NCBI GenBank assembly: GCA_945888375.1
Contig: CAMCZZ010000003.1
Coordinates: 177,603 to 241,602 of the forward strand
Direction: 5' to 3'
DNA from: Akkermansia muciniphila
GTDB taxonomy: Bacteria; Verrucomicrobiota; Verrucomicrobiia; Opitutales; Opitutaceae
Length of the DNA: 64,000 nt
Below the pieces are notes generated by a model, which ran no database searches, was not told the DNA's origin, and saw nothing but the letters and a program-made list of their open reading frames with translations. Made by a program: the position numbers and the translations under genes. Positions within the stretch are counted from its first letter, which is position 1. Every line of letters begins with the position of its first letter. Shown one piece after another: positions 17,929 through 27,689 of this stretch.

Positions 17929-20900
17929 TCAAGGGGTGGCGACCTCAACTCGCACCCGCAGGAAACGACGGCCGACTGTCGGCGAGAGCTGCGTAGAGTC
18001 GCTCACCGTTACCCAATCCAGCCACGCATCCAACGCATCGACCGACTGAGGTTCGATGACGGTCGCACCGCTTTGCCAATCAGCTAGGTCCGCCGACACC
18101 TCGGGCACATAACGAAGATCCGAGACATCGCGGCGCAGCGGATAACCGAGCGTCAAGCGATCCCCGGCAACCGTGTTCGCCGTCACAGCAGCATCCGGTG
18201 CTAGCGGGTCACGATCAAAAGCGTATTCCAGCAAGTTCGCCAATCCGTCGCCGTCCGGGTCGGCATCGGCGGCCGCAGACGCGGCCAGCGGCGCAAAATT
18301 CCGGCCCTGCCACTCGGCGAAGGTCCACAGCGTAAGTTCCAGTTCGCCGGGCGCGAAGCTCGGCGCATAGTTGGCCGAGTTGACGGTGCCTGCCGTGATG
18401 GTGATGGGGTAAACGCCTGCCACGCTCGCCACGGTGGCGGTGGTGGACAAGGCGGGCTGGCCGGTTAATGCAGTTCCGGCAGTGTCGGGGCCGACTAGCC
18501 CCTCAACGTTGTAGGTAAGCGCCGGATTGGCCTCGCCAACGAACCGGCGTCGATCGGTAGCGCGCAGGGTGAGCGGAGACTTGGCGACGGTAAGGACTGC
18601 CCTGGCGGAACCTGCAAAATTTATATTATTGGATACCGCAGAAACCAGATAATATCCTGCTGCAGTAGGCGGTTGCGGATTTCCGTCGTAGGAGATGGCC
18701 AAGTCGACACCCGCTCGGCTGGCAGTCGCCGTCGCAGGCTTTGGCGTCGCGCTGTAAGCATGCTGCAAATCGGTGAGCAAGATATCAAAGGCGAGAGGTA
18801 AAACAGTTAACCGAATCCGCGTGGAGCTGGAGCCTGCTCCATTTCGAACGGTGATACGTGGACTGTAATCACCCGCCGCTGAAGGTGTGCCGGAAATGAT
18901 CCCCGTGGCGCTGTCGAGTGACAGGCCGGGGGGCAGATTTTCCGCGGCGAACTCGGTAGGCTGCCCTGTCGCGAGTATTTGGTAAGGGCTCATCTCGATC
19001 CCGTAAGTCGCAGCCCATTGATCCGGTCCTGTGAAGGTAAGCGGACCAAAGGGCGAAGTGATGGTAAGAGTCCCCATGGCCTCGCCAGCGTAGTCAGAGG
19101 AGTTGACGAAGGCTTGCACGGAGTAAGTGCCCGCGTCGGTGGGCGGCGATTGTGAGCCATCGTAGAGCACCACCACGGGCAGATCCTTGGGCTCGGTGGT
19201 CACGCTAACGGAACGAGGAGATCCATTGTGTGGCGCGCTGAGGGAACCGAGCAGGACTGTGGCCGGAGATTTACCAACGAAGAGACGGCGTAGAAGTTCG
19301 CCCGAACCGTGCGAATTACTGACGCTTAGAAGCACCGCAAACGATCCCGCTTGTTGCGCTGCCCCGGTTATTAATCCGCTGGATGGGTCAATGGTCATAC
19401 CCGGGGGAAGCCCACTGGCGGAAAATGTCACTGAATCGCCCAGCGCTTCGACTCGTTTTTCATATGGAACTAGGCGGTTGGTCGAGCCCAGCTGGAGCTG
19501 CCGAATCTGCGGCGCATCACCCAATCTCACGTTGAGATTATAAGAACCGCGAGCTGGGGACGAGGACGTCGGAGACTGCTGGTCGCCACCGACCGCGATG
19601 TAGTAGGTCTTGCCTGCAACGACCCGCAGCACCACGCGCGCGGAGGGATCCCATTGGCCGTCTTGGTCCTTGTTGCCGCCTCGGTTGAAAAGCGCGTTGA
19701 AGCCCTGTGCCAGACCACCCAGGTCGTCGTATTCGTAGACCACCAGAACGGTGTCGATTTCGGAGCCTTCGGTATCAATCAACGCGATACCATCCGTCGC
19801 CGGGATCCACTTGAACCAAGTCGAGGACGAGGCCCCGCCGCCCCAGATGTGACCCGGTTCGCCAGACTCGCGGGTCGCATCGGTATTATTGCCAGCTTGC
19901 GAGAAGGGCAGCGTGTTAATGATTAGCGCAGAGGCGATGGAGTCGTTGGGCGGTGGGTTTTTTGGGGTGACTGATGTTACCCGTGCGGTGCGACTCATCA
20001 CGGTGCCGTGGGCATTGCTCACCACCACGCGCACCTCTTTGCCTAAGTCTTGCGGGGAAGCTGCGCCGAGAGACAACTGGGTGGTGGGCCTGGGCGCGCT
20101 GGGGTTTTCATACGCCTGACCATCCACCCACCAGGAATAGGTAAGCGGTGCCGTGCCTCTGACGCCGATTTCAAAGATCATGACCAGCCCTTCTTTGGTG
20201 GCTATATCGTCTAGATCATCGAATATGAAAGGAGGCGAGTCGCCGACGGACAGGGTAAAGTCGGGGCTGACCGTTTGCCCGACGGCGTTAGATATAACCC
20301 AGCGATAAAGGCCTTCATCGGTCTTCTGCGGATCGCCCAAGGTTGCGGTGACCGAGCCGGTTGTCGCCGAAATTAGCTCATGAACGAGCGTGGAGCCGCG
20401 ATATAGGTGGAAGGTCAGCGGCGGAGTGCCGACCACGCTGATCGGGAACGATATCGGCAGGCCGGCCGTGGTAGATTGCGCCGACACAGGGCTCATGATC
20501 AGGGGTGCGGTCGCCAAGCTTATCCGCGCCGACGCGCTCGTTACGCTGCCGTAGGGATTGCTGACGATGACATAGTAAAGGCCAACATCCTCTTCATCCA
20601 TCGAATCGATGAGGTAGTTCGCGGAGCTGGCGCCACTGAGCGGCACGCCCGAGCGATACCACTGATAACTAGGACCGGGGCTGGAATCGGCCATGACCGA
20701 GAGAGTGACGGAGGTGCCAGCGAGCACTGCCCGAACCTCCGGTTGTTGGGTGATGAGTGGCGGGGCAGGGGGCACCAAGACGGTGGTGGCTGAGGTGGTG
20801 CCCACGATATTGGAGGCCTCCAAGCGATACGCACCCGCATCGCCTGCCACCGCTGGCGACAAAACCATTTCCGGTCCGTTTTCATCGGGTAGGAGAACGT

Positions 20901-22500
20901 CGTCCTTAAACCAGCGGTAGCGCAGGCCTTCGCCACTCACCACGAAGCGAATTCGCATAAAAGAGCCGATTTGAAGGGGCAATTGAGGAGCATGGGAAAC
21001 CACCACGGGCGCTTCCGTCGGCCGGGCTAGTTTGCGAATCGAGCGATTATCGGAGAAAAATATAGCCCCACCTATGGACGCCACCAACCCGTCCACACCA
21101 CGAAAAGTGGCTTGGGCCCCCGGGCCGTCGCGGCTACCACCAAAGCCTGTGCCGGCTATGGTCGTGACTACTCCCGTCGGCGTGACTTTACGAAACCGAA
21201 AATTGCCGGAGTCGTAAACAATCAGATTGCCTTCCGGATCCACCACCAGCCAAGACGGCCCGGAAAAACGCGCCGCGCTGCCGACTGCATCCGTATAGCC
21301 CGCGGCGGTCGAACCGGCTAATGTCGTGACCACCCCGCCTGGTGTGATCTTGCGGATTCCATGACTGTTCTCAGTCACGTAAACATTACCCAGAATGTCG
21401 GCGGTGATGTTCAGTGGATAATTGAAGCTGGCGGACGTGCCCGTTCCGTTTGCTACCGATCTGGAGCCACTACCGGCAAGCGTTGTAACGACGCCTGTGG
21501 CCGTAACCCGTCGGATACGGTTGTTGGCCGAATCGGCGACTATGAGGTCCCCGTTTGGCGTCATACAAACACCCGACGGAGTGTTGAAGCGGGCCGCCGT
21601 GCCCGTGCCGTCCGCGTAGCCTGCGCCAAAACCATTAGGTAGGCCGCCCGCGATCGACACTACGTTGCCCGCGATATCCACCTTGCGCACGCGATGGTTG
21701 TAGGGCTCCAAAAAGATCAACTCGCCAGCGGCGTTGAAAATCAAACTTGAGGGGGATGCCAGATGAACAGCCAAGCGCTCACCATCCCCTTGCAGGAGGA
21801 CACCAGAGATCGGTCCGGCTCCTGCGAAACGGGTGATGATTCCATCGGGAGCAAGGGAATTAATATACCTCGTCTGCGTATCGAAATACACATCGCCTTG
21901 AGCCGAAAGCGCCAGCGACGCCTGCTCCAACGGCGAAGGACTGCTGATGGAAAAGAAGCCGCTCGCTCCATTCTCTGAAGCGATTGACGTAACTGTGCCT
22001 CCCGAAAAACGCACTACACCTCCACCAGTGTTCTGAACCGCCATGATGGTGGAGAGGACTAACGCGCCATTTGGCGCGGCGCTCACTTGGTGCGGGCCTA
22101 CGCTGCTGCCGTTGAGTGGAAGCGCCACCGTGGTGACCACGGCATCGCTGCCGATAAGGCGCAAGACCGTCGGCGTGTTGTTCCAAGAGGGCACGTCCCC
22201 ATCTGCGGCCCAGAGCGCGCCGCTGGCGTCCATGGTCAAAGACTGCAACCGGGTAAACCTAGCGGTTGTGCCGGTGCCGTCAATCAGTCCGCGGCCACCT
22301 CCGCCTGCAAAAGTCTCCACCACGCCTCCGACAGTGATCCTGCGGATACCCACGCTGCCGCTCACGTTAACACCATTATCCGCAACGAAGATACCACGAG
22401 GGAACTCGGCGCTAGACTGGCACGTGAAATTGACAACGAGCTGTATTGGAAAAACGGCGATCTGGTGCGGCTCGATGGCGCGACCGCGATTGAGGAGCAA
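17929..22500 (-). CDS. NHL-repeat / Ig-like / MBG-domain surface protein, apparently 5'-truncated
   Basis: Repeated GxVTTLAGSxxxGYxDGxGxxARF NHL motifs; Ig-like (PLITQQPEVRAVLAGTSVTLSV); putative-Ig GLSLDSATGIISGTPSAAGDY; MBG (LTLRATDRRRFVGEANPALTYNVEGLVG). N-terminus MLLNRGRAIEPHQIAVF lacks a clear signal peptide and enters mid-repeat. Confidence 0.75.
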   Translation of the reverse strand: MLLNRGRAIEPHQIAVFPIQLVVNFTCQSSAEFPRGIFVADNGVNVSGSVGIRRITVGGVVETFAGGGGRGLIDGTGTTARFTRLQSLTMDASGALWAADGDVPSWNNTPTVLRLIGSDAVVTTVALPLNGSSVGPHQVSAAPNGALVLSTIMAVQNTGGGVVRFSGGTVTSIASENGASGFFSISSPSPLEQASLALSAQGDVYFDTQTRYINSLAPDGIITRFAGAGPISGVLLQGDGERLAVHLASPSSLIFNAAGELIFLEPYNHRVRKVDIAGNVVSIAGGLPNGFGAGYADGTGTAARFNTPSGVCMTPNGDLIVADSANNRIRRVTATGVVTTLAGSGSRSVANGTGTSASFNYPLNITADILGNVYVTENSHGIRKITPGGVVTTLAGSTAAGYTDAVGSAARFSGPSWLVVDPEGNLIVYDSGNFRFRKVTPTGVVTTIAGTGFGGSRDGPGAQATFRGVDGLVASIGGAIFFSDNRSIRKLARPTEAPVVVSHAPQLPLQIGSFMRIRFVVSGEGLRYRWFKDDVLLPDENGPEMVLSPAVAGDAGAYRLEASNIVGTTSATTVLVPPAPPLITQQPEVRAVLAGTSVTLSVMADSSPGPSYQWYRSGVPLSGASSANYLIDSMDEEDVGLYYVIVSNPYGSVTSASARISLATAPLIMSPVSAQSTTAGLPISFPISVVGTPPLTFHLYRGSTLVHELISATTGSVTATLGDPQKTDEGLYRWVISNAVGQTVSPDFTLSVGDSPPFIFDDLDDIATKEGLVMIFEIGVRGTAPLTYSWWVDGQAYENPSAPRPTTQLSLGAASPQDLGKEVRVVVSNAHGTVMSRTARVTSVTPKNPPPNDSIASALIINTLPFSQAGNNTDATRESGEPGHIWGGGASSSTWFKWIPATDGIALIDTEGSEIDTVLVVYEYDDLGGLAQGFNALFNRGGNKDQDGQWDPSARVVLRVVAGKTYYIAVGGDQQSPTSSSPARGSYNLNVRLGDAPQIRQLQLGSTNRLVPYEKRVEALGDSVTFSASGLPPGMTIDPSSGLITGAAQQAGSFAVLLSVSNSHGSGELLRRLFVGKSPATVLLGSLSAPHNGSPRSVSVTTEPKDLPVVVLYDGSQSPPTDAGTYSVQAFVNSSDYAGEAMGTLTITSPFGPLTFTGPDQWAATYGIEMSPYQILATGQPTEFAAENLPPGLSLDSATGIISGTPSAAGDYSPRITVRNGAGSSSTRIRLTVLPLAFDILLTDLQHAYSATPKPATATASRAGVDLAISYDGNPQPPTAAGYYLVSAVSNNINFAGSARAVLTVAKSPLTLRATDRRRFVGEANPALTYNVEGLVGPDTAGTALTGQPALSTTATVASVAGVYPITITAGTVNSANYAPSFAPGELELTLWTFAEWQGRNFAPLAASAAADADPDGDGLANLLEYAFDRDPLAPDAAVTANTVAGDRLTLGYPLRRDVSDLRYVPEVSADLADWQSGATVIEPQSVDALDAWLDWVTVSDSTQLSPTVGRRFLRVRVEVATP

Positions 22501-22558
22501 ATAAGCCAGTTGATCCCTCTGTTCATGCCAACGACCCCGTCAACCCCCTCGTGACTTC

Positions 22559-23980
22559 ATGAACGACCTTACGCTGACGCAGGAGCGCATCTTGGATTGG
22601 GCTAAGCAAAACTCGCGTGTTCGCGCGGTGTATTGGTATGGTTCATACTCGATCAAAAAAGAAAAGGCGGACTCCGATTTGGATGTCGCAGTGCTATTCG
22701 AGCCGCACACCACGCCCAATTGGCAGGAGTTGGAGCCCATGATCGGAGATGTGCGTCTCAAGCTTGGCGTCACTTCAGATTCCGGCCGCGTCACTTTCTT
22801 TATCGGTGATGATCTGCGACGCGTTGATTTATCTTGGGCGACGACCGAAGCCGGGCTCGCCTGGTTGGCGGATTGTCCAGAGGTGCCGGAGCCGCGCTTG
22901 GTTCTCGCTTTTGAGCGCGACGGTGCCGGACGCGGCTTGGAAGTCCGAGCTGCAGCTAGGCTCGAAATTGACCCGGTGAGGCGTGCGCATGAAGAGATCG
23001 AGAAGTTTACCGAGGCCTTTGAATCGGCCTCGCGCGCTCATGCTCGCAGCGATGCCTACGCCTTCTACTTCCATTACAATCTCGCCCTTCAGCGACTCGC
23101 GCGGCTGGTGGCTATCTCGCGGAATGGACTGCCTAGACTTTACCTCGTTCCGCATTTGACCAACACGCTGTTGGCCGAGGCAGAGCGATCTCCCTTCATC
23201 GCGTTGAACGCGCCGATGGATTTGAAGCAGGGTAATCAGGCAAAGCTTCGCCTTCAGGAACAATTTCTCAAATTCGTGAGGGAACTTAGAAGTGGCCCGC
23301 TGAAGCTGGATGTCGATGTCGATTCGCTAACCCGCTTCCTCGACTCGGTGAGGATCCGCGACGCGATGTATAACGTGCGCGACGTGGGGGTATGGCTCGG
23401 TTCTCCGCTCACGCGCGGCCGCTTATTTCGGACGAGCGTGCTGAGCCGTTGGCAAAATGAACCATTTCTGCGGCAGTGGTTGGTGGGTAATCGGATTGGC
23501 CAAATCATAGATCTGCGCGTGGACAAGGAGAGCGAAGGCCCGGCTTATATATCCGAGATTTTGCAGGGCGTGGATTATCATCGGTTCCCTGTTGGCAGTC
23601 AGGGTGGCCGGAAGCAGCAAGTCGAGCGACCCAGTGAACTTAACTATTTTCCTGTTCTGGAAAAATATGCGGACGCCTTTTTGGCAGGGATTCGGAGGTT
23701 AAGCTACGGCGCTCCCCCCACCGTGATTCACTGTAAGGCCGGTATGGATCGCACCGGAATCTTTGTTGCCCTGATCGGGTTGCTGCTCGACGTGGACGAG
23801 CGACTGATCCTAGCGGATTACGAAGCATCAGGCGTATCCGTTTCACGCGTTTGGATGGAGCGCTTTTGTCGCGAAGTTGACGCCCGAGGTGGCGCACAAA
23901 CCGTGCTCGCAGCTTATGGGTGGACGGATGACGACACCTTTCGATTGCGGAACTTTTTCAAGTTACCCGAAAAGCCATGA
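22559..23980 (+). CDS. Nucleotidyltransferase-tyrosine/dual-specificity phosphatase fusion
   Basis: N-term YGSYSIKKEKADSDLDVAVLF (GSx9-10DxD NTase signature); C-term VIHCKAGMDRTGIFVAL (CX5R phosphatase signature). Confidence 0.75.
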   Translation: MNDLTLTQERILDWAKQNSRVRAVYWYGSYSIKKEKADSDLDVAVLFEPHTTPNWQELEPMIGDVRLKLGVTSDSGRVTFFIGDDLRRVDLSWATTEAGLAWLADCPEVPEPRLVLAFERDGAGRGLEVRAAARLEIDPVRRAHEEIEKFTEAFESASRAHARSDAYAFYFHYNLALQRLARLVAISRNGLPRLYLVPHLTNTLLAEAERSPFIALNAPMDLKQGNQAKLRLQEQFLKFVRELRSGPLKLDVDVDSLTRFLDSVRIRDAMYNVRDVGVWLGSPLTRGRLFRTSVLSRWQNEPFLRQWLVGNRIGQIIDLRVDKESEGPAYISEILQGVDYHRFPVGSQGGRKQQVERPSELNYFPVLEKYADAFLAGIRRLSYGAPPTVIHCKAGMDRTGIFVALIGLLLDVDERLILADYEASGVSVSRVWMERFCREVDARGGAQTVLAAYGWTDDDTFRLRNFFKLPEKP

Positions 23981-24609
23981 GCGAATTTTTGAAGGTCTAT
24001 CCCGATGCCAGGCAGGTGACCTTGGATGCCGTGATCACCGGTTGGCTGAGTGCTGGCGGTCTTAGCGGATCAGAGAACGATAGCGAACGATACGATCCAG
24101 TTCCAAAAACGGCTGCCGAAAGATACGAGAAACTCGTGTGCCATGGAGATCTTTTCCTCCGGTTCATACCAGCCTGCGACTGGTTCGAAGTCCGGTTCGA
24201 TCCAGCATGGTTCACGAGTTTAAAGCTCATCGAAGAAGAGAGCTGGAATCACGGTGCCGTTGGCGGTGAGCGTCGATTGGCGAAGCGCACCGATTTAAGT
24301 TCGCTCCACGAACCGCATCGCGTCCGCGTTGAGCGGCTGTTCGCCCATCCTGCACTCCCTGCTCTGCTTGATCGGCAAGCGATCTTGTTTGGGCACTCGC
24401 CGCTAGATGAATGGTCGATATTGGACGGGAACCACCGACTCCTCGCGCTGGCGTGTCAGCACCAGCTGGCGGCTAGCCCTATCGCTCCGTTCTCGATTTT
24501 CGTGGGGATTTCTTTTGGCCCCTGTCGGTGGCACGGCGACCCGGTGGTTTGGCAAGAGCGCCCGGAGCGCACGCCTGGCGAGAAACGTTACGTTTTGAAA
24601 GTGTGGTGA
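23977..24609 (+). CDS. Hypothetical protein with ParB-like DGNHR motif
   Basis: WSILDGNHRLLALACQHQL; 4-bp overlap with the upstream fusion gene. Confidence 0.5.
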   Translation: MSEFLKVYPDARQVTLDAVITGWLSAGGLSGSENDSERYDPVPKTAAERYEKLVCHGDLFLRFIPACDWFEVRFDPAWFTSLKLIEEESWNHGAVGGERRLAKRTDLSSLHEPHRVRVERLFAHPALPALLDRQAILFGHSPLDEWSILDGNHRLLALACQHQLAASPIAPFSIFVGISFGPCRWHGDPVVWQERPERTPGEKRYVLKVW

Positions 24610-24612
24610 TCT

Positions 24613-25308
24613 ATGTTTTCGGTCGTGATGATTGTTCGCGATGAAGCGGCGGCCTTGCCCGGCGCGCTGGCATCGGTTCGTGGTGCGCCCGAGGTGGTAA
24701 TTTGTGACACTGGCAGTCGCGACGGCACGCGGGACATCGCCCGCAAGGCGGGTGCCCGCGTTGTGGATTACACTTGGGGCAACGATTTCGCTGCGGCTCG
24801 AACGTTTGCGGAATCCCATGCCGCCCACGATTGGATCATGCGACTGGATGCCGATGAACGCGTGGTGCCATGCGCGTCGCGCGGACTCCGAGCAGAGGAT
24901 GCGATTGGTATCCACCAACCACGTAGCTCCGATTTCACCGCCGCGCTCTGCGCCTTGCTGCTTGAGCATGATGCTTCCCCTCCCGTTCAGGGCGAGCCTC
25001 CGAGCGCCGAGGTCATCTCAAAAGTAGATCGGCACCGCACGGCCATCGTGCGAGGAGGACTCTCGAAGCCGGTGAAGCTGATTCTGGATGCGGCTCAACT
25101 CCGGCCCGGGGACAATTTTTTCGACTACGGCTGCGGCTTGGGCGCGGATGTTCGCGCCCTGGCCGCGCTGGGTTACTCCGTCACCGGCTGGGACCCCGTC
25201 CATGCTCCGACCGGTGAGCACAGTCCCTCTGATGTCGTTAACCTCGGGTTCGTGATCAACGTGATCGAGGACCCGGCCGAGCGCGTGGAGGTGCTGGCCT
25301 CCGCCTAG
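24613..25308 (+). pseudogene. Chimeric remnant: glycosyltransferase family 2 N-terminus joined to a truncated DNA phosphorothioation-associated methyltransferase-like segment
   Basis: MFSVVMIVRDEAAALPGALASVRG... then VDRHRTAIVRGGLSKPVKLILDAAQLRPGDNFFDYGCGLGADVRALAALGYSVTGWDP...VVNLGFVINVIEDPAERVEVLASA-TAG-QLTRGLLVVATL: frame continues plausibly past the TAG. Confidence 0.6.
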
Positions 25309-25509
25309 CAGCTCACTCGAGGCCTGCTGGTGGTCGCCACCTTGATGCGTTGCCGGCCGAACCTCATTCTTGTTGCGCTCGCAATTGGCCTTCGAAAAGT
25401 TCCATCAACAATACCAGCCAAGCCTCGGGCTTATCTGCGTAAGCGGAGGCGCACTGCTCAAATCGATGGGTTACTCGTTTTCAGGGGAGACGCTAACGGC
25501 TGCTCAGGT

Positions 25510-26424
25510 TCAGGCTGCCAAGCCGTGATGGCGGCGGTGCCAGGCAAGGTGTTGGCGCGCGGGGCGAAGCTTGGCTGCGGGGGTGAAGTGGAGCGGCCGA
25601 CCGGCGACGGCGCGGAGGGAGAAACCGCCGAGGGGCGATTGTTCGACGAAGGCGGCGGCGGGTTTTACGAGCACCCGGAGATCGTCGTCTGCGCTCCACA
25701 GGCCGAGATCGAAGAGCGCGTGCGCCGTCGGCGTGAGGGCGAGGCCGTTGTCGGGGTCGTTGTTGCGGCTCTTGGCGTGTTGGTGGATGTGCGCGGCCTC
25801 CACGATACCAGCCTGCTCCACGGTGACGAGACGGTAGCCGGTGAGCGCGCAGGTGAATTGGTAGCCGCTCACGACCTCGTTTTTGAAACGGGCGTTGCGG
25901 CCGGCCTCGCGCGCGGCGCGGTAGGCGGCCTGGTCCTTGGCGAAAGCGGAGATCTCGACGGAATCGAGGACGCTGTCAAAACCGAGGGCGGCGGCGAGGG
26001 CGACTTGTTCGTCCGGCGGGAAGTAGGTGGCGACGAGCAGGCGACGGAGCTTTGAGCGAAAGGCGAAGTCGCCTAGGCCGGCGAGGACGCTGTCGTCGAA
26101 CTTGGCGCGCACGCTGGTGACGCGGGCGCGGGAGGGGCGGCCGTCCTCGTCGAACACACGCCAAACCCCGTCGGTGGCGAGGGCGTGAAAAGGCATGCGG
26201 ATATCGCCCTTGTTGGTGCGGCGTTCGGCGACGATAGGCCAAAGGTTTTGGAACCGCAGGATGAGATCGGGCGACAGAGTCACCCAACCGTCCATGAGTT
26301 GCCCGGCCTCCAGAAGATCGAGCAGGGCGAGGAGGAGGAGCGGCTTGTGCGGCGCGAGGCCCTTCTCGGCGTCGTTATCGACGCGGAGGGCGGTAAAGCG
26401 GGAGAACCAGGAGATGGTAGACAT
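25510..26424 (-). CDS. Phosphorothioated-DNA-binding-type restriction endonuclease (SBD-like + HNH)
   Basis: LAPHKPLLLLALLDLLEAGQ...NKGDIRMPFHALATDGVWRVF (SBD-like N-term) and CALTGY...EAAHIHQHAKSRNNDPDNGLALTPTAHALFDLGLW (HNH). Confidence 0.75.
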   Translation of the reverse strand: MSTISWFSRFTALRVDNDAEKGLAPHKPLLLLALLDLLEAGQLMDGWVTLSPDLILRFQNLWPIVAERRTNKGDIRMPFHALATDGVWRVFDEDGRPSRARVTSVRAKFDDSVLAGLGDFAFRSKLRRLLVATYFPPDEQVALAAALGFDSVLDSVEISAFAKDQAAYRAAREAGRNARFKNEVVSGYQFTCALTGYRLVTVEQAGIVEAAHIHQHAKSRNNDPDNGLALTPTAHALFDLGLWSADDDLRVLVKPAAAFVEQSPLGGFSLRAVAGRPLHFTPAAKLRPARQHLAWHRRHHGLAA

Positions 26425-26493
26425 GGCTGGAAAATCTCTTGCAGGGTGTGGGCACAAATTGACGAGCGCACGGTTGTGCGATGCTGTTTTTTT

Positions 26494-27621
26494 GTGATCT
26501 ACCTCGACCACAATGCAACTACGCCGGTTCTGACTGAGGTGGTGGATGCCATGATGCCCTACCTCGTGAGCGAGTGGGGGAATCCCTCGAGCGCCTATCG
26601 CTTTGGAGCGCGTGCCAAGGCGGCGGTTGAGAAAGCACGCGCGCAGGTGGCGGCTCTCGTGAATGCCCGACCTGAAGAGGTGGTATTCACCAGCTGTGCA
26701 ACCGAAGCGAATAACACCGCTATTCACTCGGCGCTTATGGCAAATCCGGCCAAGCGACATGTAGTTACTTCTCAGGTAGAGCACTCTTCTGTCCTTCACT
26801 ACTGCCAAGAACTGGAGCGCCGAGGATATGAGGTGACTTATTTGCCGGTCTGCAGCGAAGGTTTACTCGATCTAAATCAATTGGAACGAGCGATCCGCCC
26901 GGACACCGCCGTCGTTTCGCTTATGTGGGCGAATAATGAAACCGGCGTAATTTGGCCGGTTAAGGCGATTGGAGAAATTTGTCTGCGGTGTGGTGTGCTC
27001 TATCATTGCGACGCTGTTCAAGCCGTGGGGAAAATCCCGGTCGATTTCACGGGCTTGCCGATACAGTTTCTCACCTTGTCGGGGCATAAACTAGGGGCGC
27101 CGAAGGGCATCGGAGCCCTAGTTGTTCGCGATGGAGTATACTTCCACGCGTTGATTCTCGGTGGAAAGCAAGAGGCTGGCCGACGTGGTGGCACTGAATG
27201 CGTGCCGTTGATTGTTGCGCTTGGCGAAGCTGCACGCATTGCCCAAACACGAACATATGATGACTGGGCGAGAATCGCGGCTATACGTGATGCTTTTGAT
27301 TATGAAATTCTGGCAAGCGTTCCCAGTGCTTATCGTAATGGCGCAAAGAACACACGTTTGCCTAATACCACAAACCTCGGATTTACCGGTTGCGATAACG
27401 ACGCGTTAGTGACTTTCTGTGACAGAAATGGGATATGTATATCGTCAGGATCTGCATGCTTGGAGAGTGCAATTTCCCCTTCACATGTGATTCTCTCAAT
27501 GACCCGATCCCATGATAAGGCATCTGAATCAATAAGGGTAAGTATAGGATGTGGGGCAAAAGATACATGCCTACAGGCACTTACTCGCGCGTTAAAGCAA
27601 TTTACACAAACCGCTATGTGA
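26494..27621 (+). CDS. dndA: Cysteine desulfurase (DndA/SspA-like, NifS/IscS family)
   Basis: GTG start; IYLDHNATTPV, FTSCATEANNTAI, LSGHKLGAPKGIGALVV (PLP Lys), GICISSGSACLE (active Cys). Confidence 0.85.
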   Translation: MIYLDHNATTPVLTEVVDAMMPYLVSEWGNPSSAYRFGARAKAAVEKARAQVAALVNARPEEVVFTSCATEANNTAIHSALMANPAKRHVVTSQVEHSSVLHYCQELERRGYEVTYLPVCSEGLLDLNQLERAIRPDTAVVSLMWANNETGVIWPVKAIGEICLRCGVLYHCDAVQAVGKIPVDFTGLPIQFLTLSGHKLGAPKGIGALVVRDGVYFHALILGGKQEAGRRGGTECVPLIVALGEAARIAQTRTYDDWARIAAIRDAFDYEILASVPSAYRNGAKNTRLPNTTNLGFTGCDNDALVTFCDRNGICISSGSACLESAISPSHVILSMTRSHDKASESIRVSIGCGAKDTCLQALTRALKQFTQTAM

Positions 27622-27689
27622 CTACTCAAGCTACTCCTGAAGCAACAAATCAAAGATGCTCTAATTGTATAAAACACCGCGCACGGCGA

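Noticed and set aside
25330-26055. Plus-strand ORF 25330..26055 as a gene
   Set aside because: Mostly antisense to the HNH endonuclease; only its first codons matter, as the post-TAG continuation of the methyltransferase remnant.
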